Made by a program: the position numbers and the translations under genes
Shown here: piece by piece, positions 20,507 to 29,750 of the stretch
Layout: each line of letters opens with the position of its first letter
Numbering within the stretch: the first letter of the stretch is position 1
The notes under the pieces: generated by a model
Databases searched by the model: none
Seen by the model: only the letters and a program-made list of their open reading frames with translations
Told to the model about the DNA's origin: nothing
Assembly: GCF_003590335.1 (NCBI RefSeq)
Contig: NZ_MIET01000022.1
Coordinates: 1 to 64,000, forward strand
From: Pseudoalteromonas sp. MSK9-3
GTDB lineage: Bacteria; Pseudomonadota; Gammaproteobacteria; Enterobacterales; Alteromonadaceae
Length of the DNA: 64,000 nt
Direction of reading: 5' to 3'

Positions 20507-22141
20507 CTATTTCACATCAACCCCTTTGCCCTTGAGCGTGATGTTGTCAGAAGAGGTGACATTAATGGCTTTATCAGCCTTCAATGTGAGCTTATCTTTG
20601 GTAATAATTGCCATCGCTTTACCCGCTGCGATCGTCGTCATACCTTTTTGAACAAGCTTGAGGCCGTTCTTACCATCAAAGGTGACTCGATGATCTTTGC
20701 TCGCCTGCACCTTAAATTGAGATTCGTTTTCTTTCTCTTTGAGGGTAAATTGCAAGGCAAGTGCCTGCTTTTTAAAGAACAAACCACGTTGCTCATTCTT
20801 ATCATCATATTCAAAAGGAGGCTTGGCTTTGGGGTTATGACATGCCCCTAAAATCACTGGGTAGCGACTATCCGAGCCGATGAAACCAACAACAACTTCG
20901 GTATCAACATCCGGTGGTAAAAATAACCCTTCTTCGTTTCCTGCAAATGGGCTGGCTAAACGTGCCCAAACTGGCTTTTCGCCCGCCGCACTTGGTAACA
21001 GAACGGGGATCCGATGAAGCGCTTGTGCATCGGCCTTAAATGCCGCCACTTTACCTATGAGCATAGGTGTATCAGGATGTTGATTATGTTCAGAGTAAAG
21101 GCTTAAGCTCAAAGGAACACCAAACATAAAGTCACAAAACCAGCCATCATTCGATAAATGATGCTGTATCTCACCCACCACATAGTCCCCCGCATAGGTT
21201 TTACCCACACCAGATAAAGTCAACGAGTCAAGTAACTTCACTTTTAATGGCGCTTTCGCAGCGGACATATCAATACGCGTATACCCCTGATACATATCCA
21301 ACATGCGATAGTATTGCTCTGCACTGGCCTTGGCAGCCAACTCCACTTTATCAATGGGCGCTTGAGCGAGGCGCAAGGTATCGGGCAAGGCTAATGCGGC
21401 ATCTGCATCAGCATGGCTTTTAAACTTAGCCGCAGGCGCTACGGGATCGGCATTATCATTGAGTTTTTGTTCTTGAATATCCCAACTACTGTATTGAAGC
21501 TTTTTTAAATGGGCACGCACATCACAATGCAGTTCAAAGTCAGTACACCCATCCATCGCCACATTAAACTCATGGGCCGTCGGTGTGTGCTTAGCTAAGT
21601 CTAAAACATGGTTTTTACCATCATTAATAAACGCAAAACCGTTCGTTAGCACTCGGCGCATAAACACGGACCATGGCTGCTCATCAACCACTAAAAATTG
21701 CGGGTGTACAATTTGGCTGGTAGCAACCTCTCCGGGTGTAGCGCCGAATGTCGTTAGCAAGTCGCTCAAGATGTCACTATCTTTGCTTTTGTCATCATAC
21801 AATTTGCTGAACGCATTTTGACAAAGCTTGACGATATCTGCGCTGGCCTCAATTTGCATAAAGGGCTGTTTTTCATACCCGATGCTTTGTCCAGTAATGA
21901 TGCCGCTGAATAGTAACGTTTGTTCGCCATCGCCAAAGCCTGCTTTTAGCTCAATCGCTTTACCCATTTTAAATAGGCCTTCGTCCATTTTGTCGAAGGT
22001 TTCTTTGGCCATATCTCCATCTTCAATCTTTAAGCAAAGCTGTGAGATTTGGTTTACGCCATTTTTAACTCGGGCTTCAATGAGAGCAATTTTGTCACTG
22101 ACAGGGCTACCATCAACCGTAATGGTATATCTTAAGTCCAT
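20507..22141 (-). CDS. VgrG-like central spike/baseplate hub (Afp8-like)
   Basis: A protein of 544 residues. The N-terminal part (DLRYTITVDGSPVSDKI) fits the gp27-like hub domain. Near residues 360-470 is the gp5 OB-fold/baseplate V region (LIGKVAAFKADAQ, ARLASPFAGNEEGLFLPPDVDTEVVVGFIGSD, PVILGACHN). The C-terminal ~80 residues are short Lys/Val repeats expected to form the triangular needle. The end is only two bases upstream of the preceding gene, so the genes are coupled. Confidence 0.9.
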   Translation of the reverse strand: MDLRYTITVDGSPVSDKIALIEARVKNGVNQISQLCLKIEDGDMAKETFDKMDEGLFKMGKAIELKAGFGDGEQTLLFSGIITGQSIGYEKQPFMQIEASADIVKLCQNAFSKLYDDKSKDSDILSDLLTTFGATPGEVATSQIVHPQFLVVDEQPWSVFMRRVLTNGFAFINDGKNHVLDLAKHTPTAHEFNVAMDGCTDFELHCDVRAHLKKLQYSSWDIQEQKLNDNADPVAPAAKFKSHADADAALALPDTLRLAQAPIDKVELAAKASAEQYYRMLDMYQGYTRIDMSAAKAPLKVKLLDSLTLSGVGKTYAGDYVVGEIQHHLSNDGWFCDFMFGVPLSLSLYSEHNQHPDTPMLIGKVAAFKADAQALHRIPVLLPSAAGEKPVWARLASPFAGNEEGLFLPPDVDTEVVVGFIGSDSRYPVILGACHNPKAKPPFEYDDKNEQRGLFFKKQALALQFTLKEKENESQFKVQASKDHRVTFDGKNGLKLVQKGMTTIAAGKAMAIITKDKLTLKADKAINVTSSDNITLKGKGVDVK

Positions 22142-22143
22142 AA

Positions 22144-22878
22144 TTATCGCTCCAGCGGCGGATATAAAATATCTGCACCGACCTCAGCACCACGGATTGA
22201 AGCAAGTCGATTCACCTTAGCAACCTGATGTACAAATTGAGGGTTACCATAGATGCTGGCACTTTGAGATAACACTGAGCGACCAGCTTTGTGCTGGATC
22301 ACATGGGTTAAATCGGGAGAGCTTTTACCTGATTTGAGCTTAATTTCTTTTTCTGACAAACACTCAACAACACAGCAATGGACTTTCGCTTTCAGGCGAC
22401 GGCCTTTGTTATCAACCAGCTCCGTCTCAACCAAGGTGCTACAAATCAATCCACTAAAGCTCATATTTGGCCCATCGTTGAGAGTCATATTCAAAGGTTG
22501 AATAGTCACATAAGCCGGTTCATGGGTTTCACTTTGTACCGCTGTGCCATATTTCAGTAGTGTCTGAATATTATCTTCCGTTTCGATATTGCCCATAAGC
22601 TTAGCCGCTAATGAAGTCGGGTCTTCAATGACGGTATCGTCTAACACAAAAGTGATATTTAACTTGGATGGTGATGACTTTTGATATCGCGTTGCACCAC
22701 TCTCGGCGCCGATCGCTTGTGATTTTACAATGTCATTGGCGTATGTGGTTTGTAGTGTTTTTGTGTCATACGGTAGCGTTAACTTTTTAATCTGGTTGCT
22801 ATTACCACGCTCTATTTTACTAAAAAAGGTGACATCACACATCGGCACCCCTGGTGAGATTGAACCAAGTAATGACAT
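22144..22878 (-). CDS. eCIS tube-initiator/LysM-type adaptor protein (Afp7-like)
   Basis: A protein of 244 residues. The first ~170 residues are beta-rich with a VTFFSKIERGN-type start of the CIS_tube adaptor family. Residues from about 190 to 240 (DLTHVIQHKAGRSVLSQSASIYGNPQFVHQVAKVN, then IRGAEVGADILYPP) resemble a degenerate LysM module. In Afp/PVC particles this protein connects the tube to the spike. It sits between the DUF5908-like gene and the spike gene. Confidence 0.85.
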   Translation of the reverse strand: MSLLGSISPGVPMCDVTFFSKIERGNSNQIKKLTLPYDTKTLQTTYANDIVKSQAIGAESGATRYQKSSPSKLNITFVLDDTVIEDPTSLAAKLMGNIETEDNIQTLLKYGTAVQSETHEPAYVTIQPLNMTLNDGPNMSFSGLICSTLVETELVDNKGRRLKAKVHCCVVECLSEKEIKLKSGKSSPDLTHVIQHKAGRSVLSQSASIYGNPQFVHQVAKVNRLASIRGAEVGADILYPPLER

Positions 22879-22880
22879 AT

Positions 22881-23072
22881 CTATGGCCTCCTTTGTTTAA
22901 TAAATTGTTGAAATTGCCTATCTACGTAGCGTTTCAAGGATTTTTCTAATTGTGCGACCGTGTCGCTGGTGGTACATGAAGCTTGCTGACCACCCGCCTC
23001 ATTGGTTTGCTCGCTGCCAGACTTTTCGGATAGTTTCGCCTTCACTCTAATGGCATCACATTGTATTTCCAC
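22881..23072 (-). CDS. Small eCIS protein, DUF5908-like
   Basis: A protein of 63 residues. It starts MEIQCDAIRVKAKLSEK, has a Gly/Ser/Gln-rich linker and ends in a basic amphipathic helix. Position (after the tube gene, before the Afp7-like gene) and layout fit the small DUF5908/Afp6-like proteins of eCIS loci. Sequence similarity is weak, so the family call rests partly on context. It overlaps neither neighbour and lies two bases from the next gene. Confidence 0.6.
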   Translation of the reverse strand: MEIQCDAIRVKAKLSEKSGSEQTNEAGGQQASCTTSDTVAQLEKSLKRYVDRQFQQFIKQRRP

Positions 23073-23094
23073 GTTTAAGCCCTCCCATAGGAAA

Positions 23095-23550
23095 TCAAGT
23101 AAAAGGAATTGGCACAGTCACCAAACTTTGGTAGCTAAAGCTGATTGATTCGATCAGCACATCATTGCGCGTTGCATCTAAACTGTCCCACTCCCAACTT
23201 TCCATAAAAGCACGCGTGACTAACCATGCTTTCGTTGGCAAATTGTTATCGTTTAATAAAGTGATCAAAATATCATTACGAACCGCAAACTGGTTCCATT
23301 GCGGCAGGCTAATAAAATTGGTAATTTCAAGGGTACTACCTGTACGTAATACGCCTCGTTTGAAAGTGAGCGTGCGCGTTTGCCTTTCATTTTTTATGGA
23401 GACTCGGTTGCCTTCGTAATCAATGCTGCGACTCACTTTCAGACCGCTTATCTCTTTGAAGAAAATATCAATCGGGTTGGGTATGGCTGCCGAAGTGATT
23501 AAGGCCGCAAAGCGATACCCCACCATAGGTGTAGTAAGTTCTTGAATCAT
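23095..23550 (-). CDS. Tail tube protein, second paralogue
   Basis: A protein of 151 residues of the phage tail tube/T4 gp19 fold: MVGYRFAALI, then FKEISGLKVSRSIDYEGN, then LTFKRGVLRTGSTLEI, then WNQFAVRNDILITLL. I used the ATG at 23550 (MIQELTTP) because the longer reading adds a non-homologous hydrophobic stretch. Two tube genes after a single sheath gene match the MAC arrangement as I recall it. This one is more divergent and may form the first or last ring. Confidence 0.85.
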   Translation of the reverse strand: MIQELTTPMVGYRFAALITSAAIPNPIDIFFKEISGLKVSRSIDYEGNRVSIKNERQTRTLTFKRGVLRTGSTLEITNFISLPQWNQFAVRNDILITLLNDNNLPTKAWLVTRAFMESWEWDSLDATRNDVLIESISFSYQSLVTVPIPFT

Positions 23551-23600
23551 AATAATGTCCAAAAAGGGCACATAAGTGCCCAAGACAAGGAGAATATCAA

Positions 23601-24047
23601 TTAGTGAAATTCGATCTTAATGTCGTCCGCCATCATTTCTAATGACTCAACACTCGCTTCGTTAGAACCACCGTTTATGCTCGGTGCAGTCAACTTTTTA
23701 GGGAATGCGTTGATCACTTTCCAAGTCACTAATGGCTGAGAGCGGTCTTCATTCGTCAGTGAAATGGTGATGTCTTTTTTATCAACCAAATTAAGGCTGA
23801 TAGACGAAATCCAATCATAAAACTGACTCTTCTGACGCACTAAACCACGTTTAAGTGTGATGTTTACGTCTGCGGGCTGGCCAGGCATATGTTTTTTGCC
23901 GTAGCCATCTTTGTAAGTGATGGTTTCAACACCAATGTCTAATCCTGAAACCTCAGAGAACGGAATGCTCTCTTCCCCAAAACTAACCACAAATCGATAG
24001 ACCGGGATCGGATATTCTGCTGCGATGTCTGCTGCTGTAGTAGCCAT
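23601..24047 (-). CDS. Tail tube protein, main
   Basis: A protein of 148 residues, the normal length for this family. The motifs are YPIPVYRFVVSFGEESIPFSEVSGLD, then VNITLKRGLV, then WISSISLNL. The ATG at 24047 (MATTAADIAAEY) has GGAG nine bases upstream; the longer frame from 24152 would run through the terminator-like hairpin. The protein polymerises to form the inner tube through which cargo passes. It lies just after the sheath gene. Confidence 0.9.
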   Translation of the reverse strand: MATTAADIAAEYPIPVYRFVVSFGEESIPFSEVSGLDIGVETITYKDGYGKKHMPGQPADVNITLKRGLVRQKSQFYDWISSISLNLVDKKDITISLTNEDRSQPLVTWKVINAFPKKLTAPSINGGSNEASVESLEMMADDIKIEFH

Positions 24048-24116
24048 AAAAACTCCAAAAAATAATAAGTTCAGAAACCTGAGTGGGATAACACCCAAGA
24101 AAAATAAAAATGGAAA

Positions 24117-24165
24117 GATTGGCTGAGGGGGCAAAGAAACGTGAACAAGCACACCTCAACCAATC
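24117..24165 (-). terminator. Terminator-like hairpin between sheath and tube genes
   Basis: GATTGGNTGAGG pairs with CCTCANCCAATC (12 bases with one mismatch) around a loop of about 25. On the minus strand it is followed by a T-rich stretch (TTTCCATTTTTATTTTTC). This looks like an intrinsic terminator that is partial, or one relieved by antitermination, because the genes continue beyond it. Confidence 0.55.
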
Positions 24166-24178
24166 TTGGTTGGGTTCA

Positions 24179-25879
24179 TTAGCCTTCTAAGCTCTTATGC
24201 GAGAATGTCAGCACAATAAATTCAGCAGGGCGTACTGCCGCTAAACCGATTTCAATATTCATAATGCCGTTGTTGATGTCATCTTCGGTCATCGTCTGGC
24301 CAAGGCCAACGTTCACGAAAAATGCTTGTGCGGGAGACTCACCAAAGAACGCACCTTGACGCCATAAGTTCTCAAGGTAGCTTTCAATCATGGTTTTCAG
24401 CTTAAGCCAAGTAAAAGGCGTATTGGGCTCAAAAACCGCAAACTGTGTTGTCTTTTGGATTGATTCTTCAACCATGTTGAATAAGCGACGAACAGAGACA
24501 TAACGCCATTCGTTGTCGTTACCCGCCAGTGTGCGTGCGCCCCAAACTAAGGTGCCTTTACCCACAAACGTACGAATCGCATTAATTGATTTACCTGAGA
24601 TTGCGTCCACATTTAGGTTTTCTTGCTCTGCATTATCAATAGCGAGTGATGGAGCTAAGACTTGAGACAATGCAACGTTAGCTGGCGCTTTCCATACACC
24701 TCGCTCTTTGTCAGTTTTGGCCATCACACCAGCAACAGCAGGTGAAGGAGGAAGTACTAAATAGTTTTTGGCCAAGCTAGATTTAACCGCATTGTAAATT
24801 TCCGCGGAAGAAAATGGGTAACTCGGATCGCCTAATTTGTCCAGTGTATGAACGCCTGACGGTTCTGCATACGTTAACATAGCTGCATCAAATACATCAC
24901 CGTTTTCTTGTTTATCTAGCTGCTTTTTGGTCGCATTGTATGTAACTTCATAAAGCCCTTTTAGAGCATATAGCTTACTAGCGTGTTCGATATAAACTTG
25001 ATCAATGGATGCAGAAAGAGTGAGAGAGCCCGCTACATACGTGTAATCATCTGCCATATCTGTCAAATCAGCATCGCCCAAAAAGACCTTTAGTGCATAA
25101 GGCGCACCTTCACCAATTACGACCGGCACTGACAAGTGAACCCTTACCTTTTTCTCATCATAGCTACGCGCCATAGTCGTTCGTAAATATGGGTAATATG
25201 ATGCACCATATTGCAGCCCAGAAGTCACATTATTACGCATAACTAGCGCATCATTCGTATTTGCAGAGCTACCAGCAGGTGGTTGCTGCATTAACACATC
25301 AACTAAAGCAATACGATCCATGCGGCTTTTACTATGGTCCAATGCTTCGTTCTGTACCGAATAATGTGCTGTCGCATCTAGTCCAATCGACTCAGGACAT
25401 GAAATTAAAGTTACTTCATCAACTTTATTTAGCAAATCAATTGCCGTCTCATAGTCTGCTTGTGCCGGTTTACCTAACACGCCAGCTAGGCCAACACTTA
25501 CGACAAAACACGCACCGCCACCATTGGCAAAAAAGTGACTAACCGATTGATGAAGGAAGAATTTTGCAGCCATTAAAGGGCTATTTGTATCATCTGTATT
25601 GTCCTCATTACCATCATTGGCATAAATATCATACCCTCCAGTTGCTTTGGGTATGACTGTGAATCCTTCCTTATATGGGCCACCGAAATTTGCTTCAAAC
25701 TCCACCATACTAGTGATGCGTACTGGTGTACTTTGCAGTGCCGCCATTGTAGGGTCGGTTTCTGAAACTTTTGTTGTATAACCAATAAACGCAGGGATCG
25801 CCGTCGCTACTTCTGCCACAGATGGCGGCAAAATAGACTTTTCTCTAACATAGACGTCAGGGGTTTTGTATTGAGACAT
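24179..25879 (-). CDS. Contractile tail sheath protein
   Basis: A protein of 566 residues. The start SQYKTPDVYVREKSILPPSVAEVATAIPAFIGYT and the C-terminus (NIEIGLAAVRPAEFIVLTFSHK) are characteristic of eCIS/phage sheath. A PLMAAKFFLHQSVSHFFANGGG segment (residues about 100-125) is also typical. There is only one sheath gene, unlike Afp and PVC which have three. It begins arm 2 and is preceded by a structured leader of about 170 bases. Confidence 0.95.
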   Translation of the reverse strand: MSQYKTPDVYVREKSILPPSVAEVATAIPAFIGYTTKVSETDPTMAALQSTPVRITSMVEFEANFGGPYKEGFTVIPKATGGYDIYANDGNEDNTDDTNSPLMAAKFFLHQSVSHFFANGGGACFVVSVGLAGVLGKPAQADYETAIDLLNKVDEVTLISCPESIGLDATAHYSVQNEALDHSKSRMDRIALVDVLMQQPPAGSSANTNDALVMRNNVTSGLQYGASYYPYLRTTMARSYDEKKVRVHLSVPVVIGEGAPYALKVFLGDADLTDMADDYTYVAGSLTLSASIDQVYIEHASKLYALKGLYEVTYNATKKQLDKQENGDVFDAAMLTYAEPSGVHTLDKLGDPSYPFSSAEIYNAVKSSLAKNYLVLPPSPAVAGVMAKTDKERGVWKAPANVALSQVLAPSLAIDNAEQENLNVDAISGKSINAIRTFVGKGTLVWGARTLAGNDNEWRYVSVRRLFNMVEESIQKTTQFAVFEPNTPFTWLKLKTMIESYLENLWRQGAFFGESPAQAFFVNVGLGQTMTEDDINNGIMNIEIGLAAVRPAEFIVLTFSHKSLEG

Positions 25880-25939
25880 AATGTTTCCTTTCGTTGAATA
25901 AACATATTCTTAAGCGCCGAGTCGGCAAGAATTTTGAGA

Positions 25940-26023
25940 TGGGGTGCAAGCTTAATTATTTGTAAGGCATACCAATTAGTGCTGTGGTTGGGAACATAAC
26001 TAATAGGCTAAACTTGCACCCCA
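25940..26023 (-). promoter_or_regulatory. Structured leader of the sheath transcript
   Basis: TGGGGTGCAAG (25940-25950) and CTTGCACCCCA (26013-26023) are perfect 11-base inverted repeats, so the leader of the sheath mRNA can fold into a long stem with about 62 bases in the loop. It lies between the antiterminator-element candidate and the sheath start. It could act as a terminator, a translation control element or an antiterminator-binding hairpin. No T run is seen, so a terminator is less likely. Confidence 0.5.
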
Positions 26024-26047
26024 AAAGACTTTTGAGCCTTTGCCACG

Positions 26048-26066
26048 GCTCCGCCACATCAGCCCC
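26048..26066 (-). promoter_or_regulatory. Candidate antiterminator (ops-like) element, arm 2 leader
   Basis: On the minus strand this reads GGGGCTGATGTGGCGGAGC. The same sequence, with two changes, lies in the leader of the NusG-paralogue operon (54925-54943). Both copies are followed by GAGC-spacer-GG(A)CTCAA, which can pair GAG with CTC. GGCGGAGC is close to the classical ops core GGCGGTAGC. This is inferred to be the recruitment site of the antiterminator at 54385-54909. Confidence 0.55.
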
Positions 26067-26185
26067 AGCCAATGTGTGCGTATTAATCTGTTTGTACAAG
26101 GAAGACGCCATTGCTTGACGGCTGTGAATACTTTTAATGATTTAAATCGAACGACCCTAACAACCTTTAATACCGGCTTATCTGC

Positions 26186-27859
26186 CTAGGGGTAAAAACG
26201 GTTAGAAAAACCCATTAAATGGGCACTCATGAAAGTTGAAAATGCAACGTCAATTGAATTACAAAACGCGATTTGGTCCTGGGTGAGTGATATTGCTGAA
26301 CAGTTGACCCCCTGATAACGAACCAGTTTCTTTAAATAATCATCACTGAAAGCCGTATTGATAGCTTGCGCCTGAAACCAGTTATCTCGGTTGGTGGCTA
26401 TTAGTAAATAATTTAACTCATAGTTTTCGACGAAAGGCTCATTGAAGTTCGCAAAGACACTATTAAGTACGTAGCGTCTGTCTCCGAAGTGACGGATGGT
26501 TTGAAAGTCCGTATATTCGAAAAATTCACCTTCCTCATTTAACTCTTTAGCATGGTCGTTTAAACGTTCTCGCATAAAAACCAGAGGCTGGGATAACATA
26601 TTTCGGCGGTCTACTTTATCGAGAGTCTGACCATGAAACTGTAATTCATAAGGGCATAGCCTACACAAATGCGTACTTTGTGTGACTAAATACCCGTTAT
26701 CATCCACAATAAGTGAAGCGCCATGAGGCACAACCAGATTAATGCCATAATATGCATCGGTGTACACATCAAATTGTGTGTTACTGAAGTCTATACCTCG
26801 GCCATTAAATATCTTTGTAAACAACACGACCGCTCGATGAATTTCTGCAGGTCTAGCAGAACTTGCCAGCAACTGCGCCAAGCTACGCGTTTTTACCTTA
26901 GTAAACAGATAGTTTTTATACCTCACCTGCGTGACACGAATTGGCTCTGATGAAGAGATAAGCGGTCGCATTTCACGGGGGTTACTTGCGTAGACTGAGG
27001 GCAAAAACAAATCTTTAAACCGAGGTTTAAATGGTGGAACATACGCTTTATAAGCATGCACGGCCTGAGTATCCAAAGTGAATACGCTGGCACTAATATT
27101 GAGTAACTTAGGGAGCTGTACTATTGGGGAGTGTACTAAGTTTGTCAGGTGATAAGCTGGGATCACCCAGCTTACACTGGCAGCGCCATCTTCAAGCCCT
27201 CCATTGCCAATCCCAATTAATTGGCCTTCCCTATCAAATACGGGTGCCCCAGAAAAGCCTGGCAGCAAGCTCCCATCGAGGTAGTAAATAGGTAAGTTAA
27301 TGTCTGGAATATTAGATACACTCAACTTTTCAACCGCATTAGGGGGTAAAAACTGTTTTAAAACCTCCGGTTTAGCATACCCTTTTAACAGCTCTCTGGT
27401 GCTCATTGCGAGTGCCCCACGGTTAAAGCCGAGGGCGGTGACTGACGCTCGATAAGTGGGTTTTTCTGTTTGAAAAGCGCGTAGCGGCTGCCAGTTTTTC
27501 AATGGCCGACTCACGGTTAACAGTACTAAATCTGCCTCTGGCAATATTTTACTGACTGACGCTCTGCGTCGCTTTTTGTTAAATTCAATAATGATTTGAG
27601 CATTAGGGTGACTACCAAGTACATGTAATGATGTCACTATCTGGCTAGGTGTTTGCCATACAAACCCAGTGGCAACCCCCTTTACACCTTCCGTACTTTT
27701 TATGACGACTTTCACGGTGCTCATGCTGAGTGTTTCTGGATCAAATTGCGCGCCACTGGCAAGATTAACAGTCAGTAATGCGCCAGTCACAGCTCTAACG
27801 TATAGTGCTGCAACATATCTCAGCACACGTAATCCTAACGAGCGTTGTCGGTGTATCAT
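26186..27859 (-). CDS. Trypsin-like serine protease with membrane anchor
   Basis: A protein of 557 residues. The N-terminus has a hydrophobic signal or anchor (residues about 10-35). The protease triad is visible: His in TSLHVLG, Asp in EADLVLL and Ser in LPGFSGAPVFD, with a second-site GNGGL loop. The C-terminal ~270 residues have no recognised domain. It probably acts in the periplasm or outside the cell. It begins a minus-strand set of four envelope genes between the eCIS arms; whether it serves the eCIS is unknown. Confidence 0.7.
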   Translation of the reverse strand: MIHRQRSLGLRVLRYVAALYVRAVTGALLTVNLASGAQFDPETLSMSTVKVVIKSTEGVKGVATGFVWQTPSQIVTSLHVLGSHPNAQIIIEFNKKRRRASVSKILPEADLVLLTVSRPLKNWQPLRAFQTEKPTYRASVTALGFNRGALAMSTRELLKGYAKPEVLKQFLPPNAVEKLSVSNIPDINLPIYYLDGSLLPGFSGAPVFDREGQLIGIGNGGLEDGAASVSWVIPAYHLTNLVHSPIVQLPKLLNISASVFTLDTQAVHAYKAYVPPFKPRFKDLFLPSVYASNPREMRPLISSSEPIRVTQVRYKNYLFTKVKTRSLAQLLASSARPAEIHRAVVLFTKIFNGRGIDFSNTQFDVYTDAYYGINLVVPHGASLIVDDNGYLVTQSTHLCRLCPYELQFHGQTLDKVDRRNMLSQPLVFMRERLNDHAKELNEEGEFFEYTDFQTIRHFGDRRYVLNSVFANFNEPFVENYELNYLLIATNRDNWFQAQAINTAFSDDYLKKLVRYQGVNCSAISLTQDQIAFCNSIDVAFSTFMSAHLMGFSNRFYP

Positions 27860-27888
27860 AGGGTTCTCTGCCTAATAGGGCGCTAACG

Positions 27889-28776
27889 TCATAATTCAGG
27901 CTGACATAAAATACGATTTATCAGCTGTAATAATTGCCACTTCTGGGGTTGTGATAGCTCAGTAGCCTTTATCACTTGGGTGATTTTTTGCCAACTTTCA
28001 GACAAGGCTAAACGCGTAAAATCAAAGTCTGTATTAGTAAACTGATGAAGCTTATTTTCACACACACTAGCGACTATTTTCCTTGTGGTTTGGTGATCAT
28101 TCGGCGCTGTTGAGCACAGCGTATCGCGCAGCACTAACAGCATATCTTTTTGCTCGCTGTTACTGAGTAAACCTGAAAAATTAGCAGATAATTCAATCGC
28201 AAACTGCTCCCAAATCCCCCCGGTTAGTGCAAAATTATTAAACACCTCATCCAAAGGTAAACTGCTGTCGGTATAAACTAATTCATCACATCCACTGAGT
28301 GTTACCGGCGCACTAAATAGTACACTGCTATGTTGCTTATGCATCGCTATGTTTGGCTCGATATTCGTACTTAAGGCTGACGATATTGCCGCAGAATGCT
28401 GTTTAGGGGGAGTATGTAAGCTAAAACCAAACGCTTTTAAGGTAATGAGCTCCAAAGCTTGTTGTTCGGTATAACCCACTCCCTGATACTGTGCTTTTAA
28501 TGTTAGTAAAGCGGGGGCCAAAACATTATGTGCTCGAACATATAGCCCCATATAAGCCCCCACGACACACGCGAAACCAAATGCACCAATGCGCAGTGCT
28601 TTGTTGCTATTAAAGTGTTGATCGTTCAACCCCAAAATAGCCGCTAATAATGTCGTTAAAGCCCCTAACATCATTGTGACTGTGGGTGTCACACTGGTCC
28701 CCATGATCACACCGAATAGCAACCCAATCCCAGCACCGCCAAACAAGGCACACTTATCATTGAATGATATTTTCAT
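27889..28776 (-). CDS. Inner-membrane protein of unknown function
   Basis: A protein of 295 residues with three or so hydrophobic segments in the first ~80 residues (CALFGGAGIGLLFGVIMG, TVTMMLGALTTLLAAILG, IGAFGFACVVGAYMGLYV) and a long soluble C-terminal part. No family recognised. It lies eight bases from the beta-barrel gene and 29 bases from the protease gene, so the set is probably one operon. Confidence 0.6.
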   Translation of the reverse strand: MKISFNDKCALFGGAGIGLLFGVIMGTSVTPTVTMMLGALTTLLAAILGLNDQHFNSNKALRIGAFGFACVVGAYMGLYVRAHNVLAPALLTLKAQYQGVGYTEQQALELITLKAFGFSLHTPPKQHSAAISSALSTNIEPNIAMHKQHSSVLFSAPVTLSGCDELVYTDSSLPLDEVFNNFALTGGIWEQFAIELSANFSGLLSNSEQKDMLLVLRDTLCSTAPNDHQTTRKIVASVCENKLHQFTNTDFDFTRLALSESWQKITQVIKATELSQPQKWQLLQLINRILCQPEL

Positions 28777-28783
28777 GCACTGC

Positions 28784-29740
28784 TCACTTGATCAATAAGT
28801 TGGGCATTTTATAACGACGTTTACGCCGTTTGGTTTTTGTCACGCCAAAGCGGTATTCGTAATTTACAGCCCAGGTTTGCATTGATTGACCTTGACCTTT
28901 AAACCCTCGTTCTAACCTCATGCTCAATAATGAGGTGTCAGTTAAACGGTATTCAATGTGCGTACTTAAAACATAAAATGCGTGACTCTCCCAATAGCTG
29001 TTTGGATCATACTGAGGGAAATATGACACTCGCCCTGACAAATACGCATTCAAAGCATGTGCACTGTAAAATTGATAATTTAGCAGTACGGTATGAAACA
29101 CTTGGCTTTGAGAAGCGAGTTGCGCAGAACCTGGGCTTAAATGTCGATAACTCAGAATATAATCAATATCAAATTGATTATTAATACTCTGTGGCTTCAT
29201 GCTAAATACAACAGCACCACCAGCATATTTATCTTTGCGGGTTTTCGAGTCCATAGACTGCCGGTATTGCTCAGAGGCAAAATACAGATCAGCACCAATA
29301 CTCAACTGTGAGGTAAGCGCAAATTCATAAAATATTTCAATCTGTGATTTATAGCGCTGATAATCCAAAAAATCGGTGCTCATACTTTCACCTTCGCGTC
29401 TGATATCTCCCTTTAGCTGGGTTTTATCTATCAGCAGATCAGCATAAACAATACTGCGCTTGAACAACTTCCCACCCACAGAGGCGGTGGCGATTAATGC
29501 GCTATGCTCACCTGAGAACTTATCAGTATGTATTGCCCTATTCGAGGGTTGACGTGAGAGTCTTAAGTCCTGTTTTTGCTGCGATACATGGGCGAAATAA
29601 TTCACTTTTTTATACCATGGTTGCGCTTGCTTGGTCACAGAAAAGGCGTCACTGCTTGACCATGCAGACTCTGCAACCACCAAGCATGGGGTCAAAAGTA
29701 ATCCACTAAAGCCAATTAAGCCGTAAATTAACTGCTTCAT
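28784..29740 (-). CDS. Outer-membrane beta-barrel-like protein
   Basis: A protein of 318 residues. The ATG at 29740 gives a clean signal peptide (KQLIYGLIGFSGLLLTPCLVVA), ending at an AES cleavage site. The rest alternates aromatic and small residues in beta strands (SQLSIGADLYFASEQY, QFDIDYILSYRHL, LNAYLSGRVSYFPQ) and ends in a beta strand followed by a Lys/Arg-rich tail. No family recognised. The basic C-terminal extension is unusual, because barrels normally end in a terminal aromatic. Confidence 0.6.
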   Translation of the reverse strand: MKQLIYGLIGFSGLLLTPCLVVAESAWSSSDAFSVTKQAQPWYKKVNYFAHVSQQKQDLRLSRQPSNRAIHTDKFSGEHSALIATASVGGKLFKRSIVYADLLIDKTQLKGDIRREGESMSTDFLDYQRYKSQIEIFYEFALTSQLSIGADLYFASEQYRQSMDSKTRKDKYAGGAVVFSMKPQSINNQFDIDYILSYRHLSPGSAQLASQSQVFHTVLLNYQFYSAHALNAYLSGRVSYFPQYDPNSYWESHAFYVLSTHIEYRLTDTSLLSMRLERGFKGQGQSMQTWAVNYEYRFGVTKTKRRKRRYKMPNLLIK

Positions 29741-29750
29741 ACATCGGTCC

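Noticed and set aside
26048..26066. Calling the shared element a true RfaH ops site
   Set aside because: The core GGCGGAGC lacks the T of GGCGGTAGC, and the flanking bases differ. I describe it as ops-like only.
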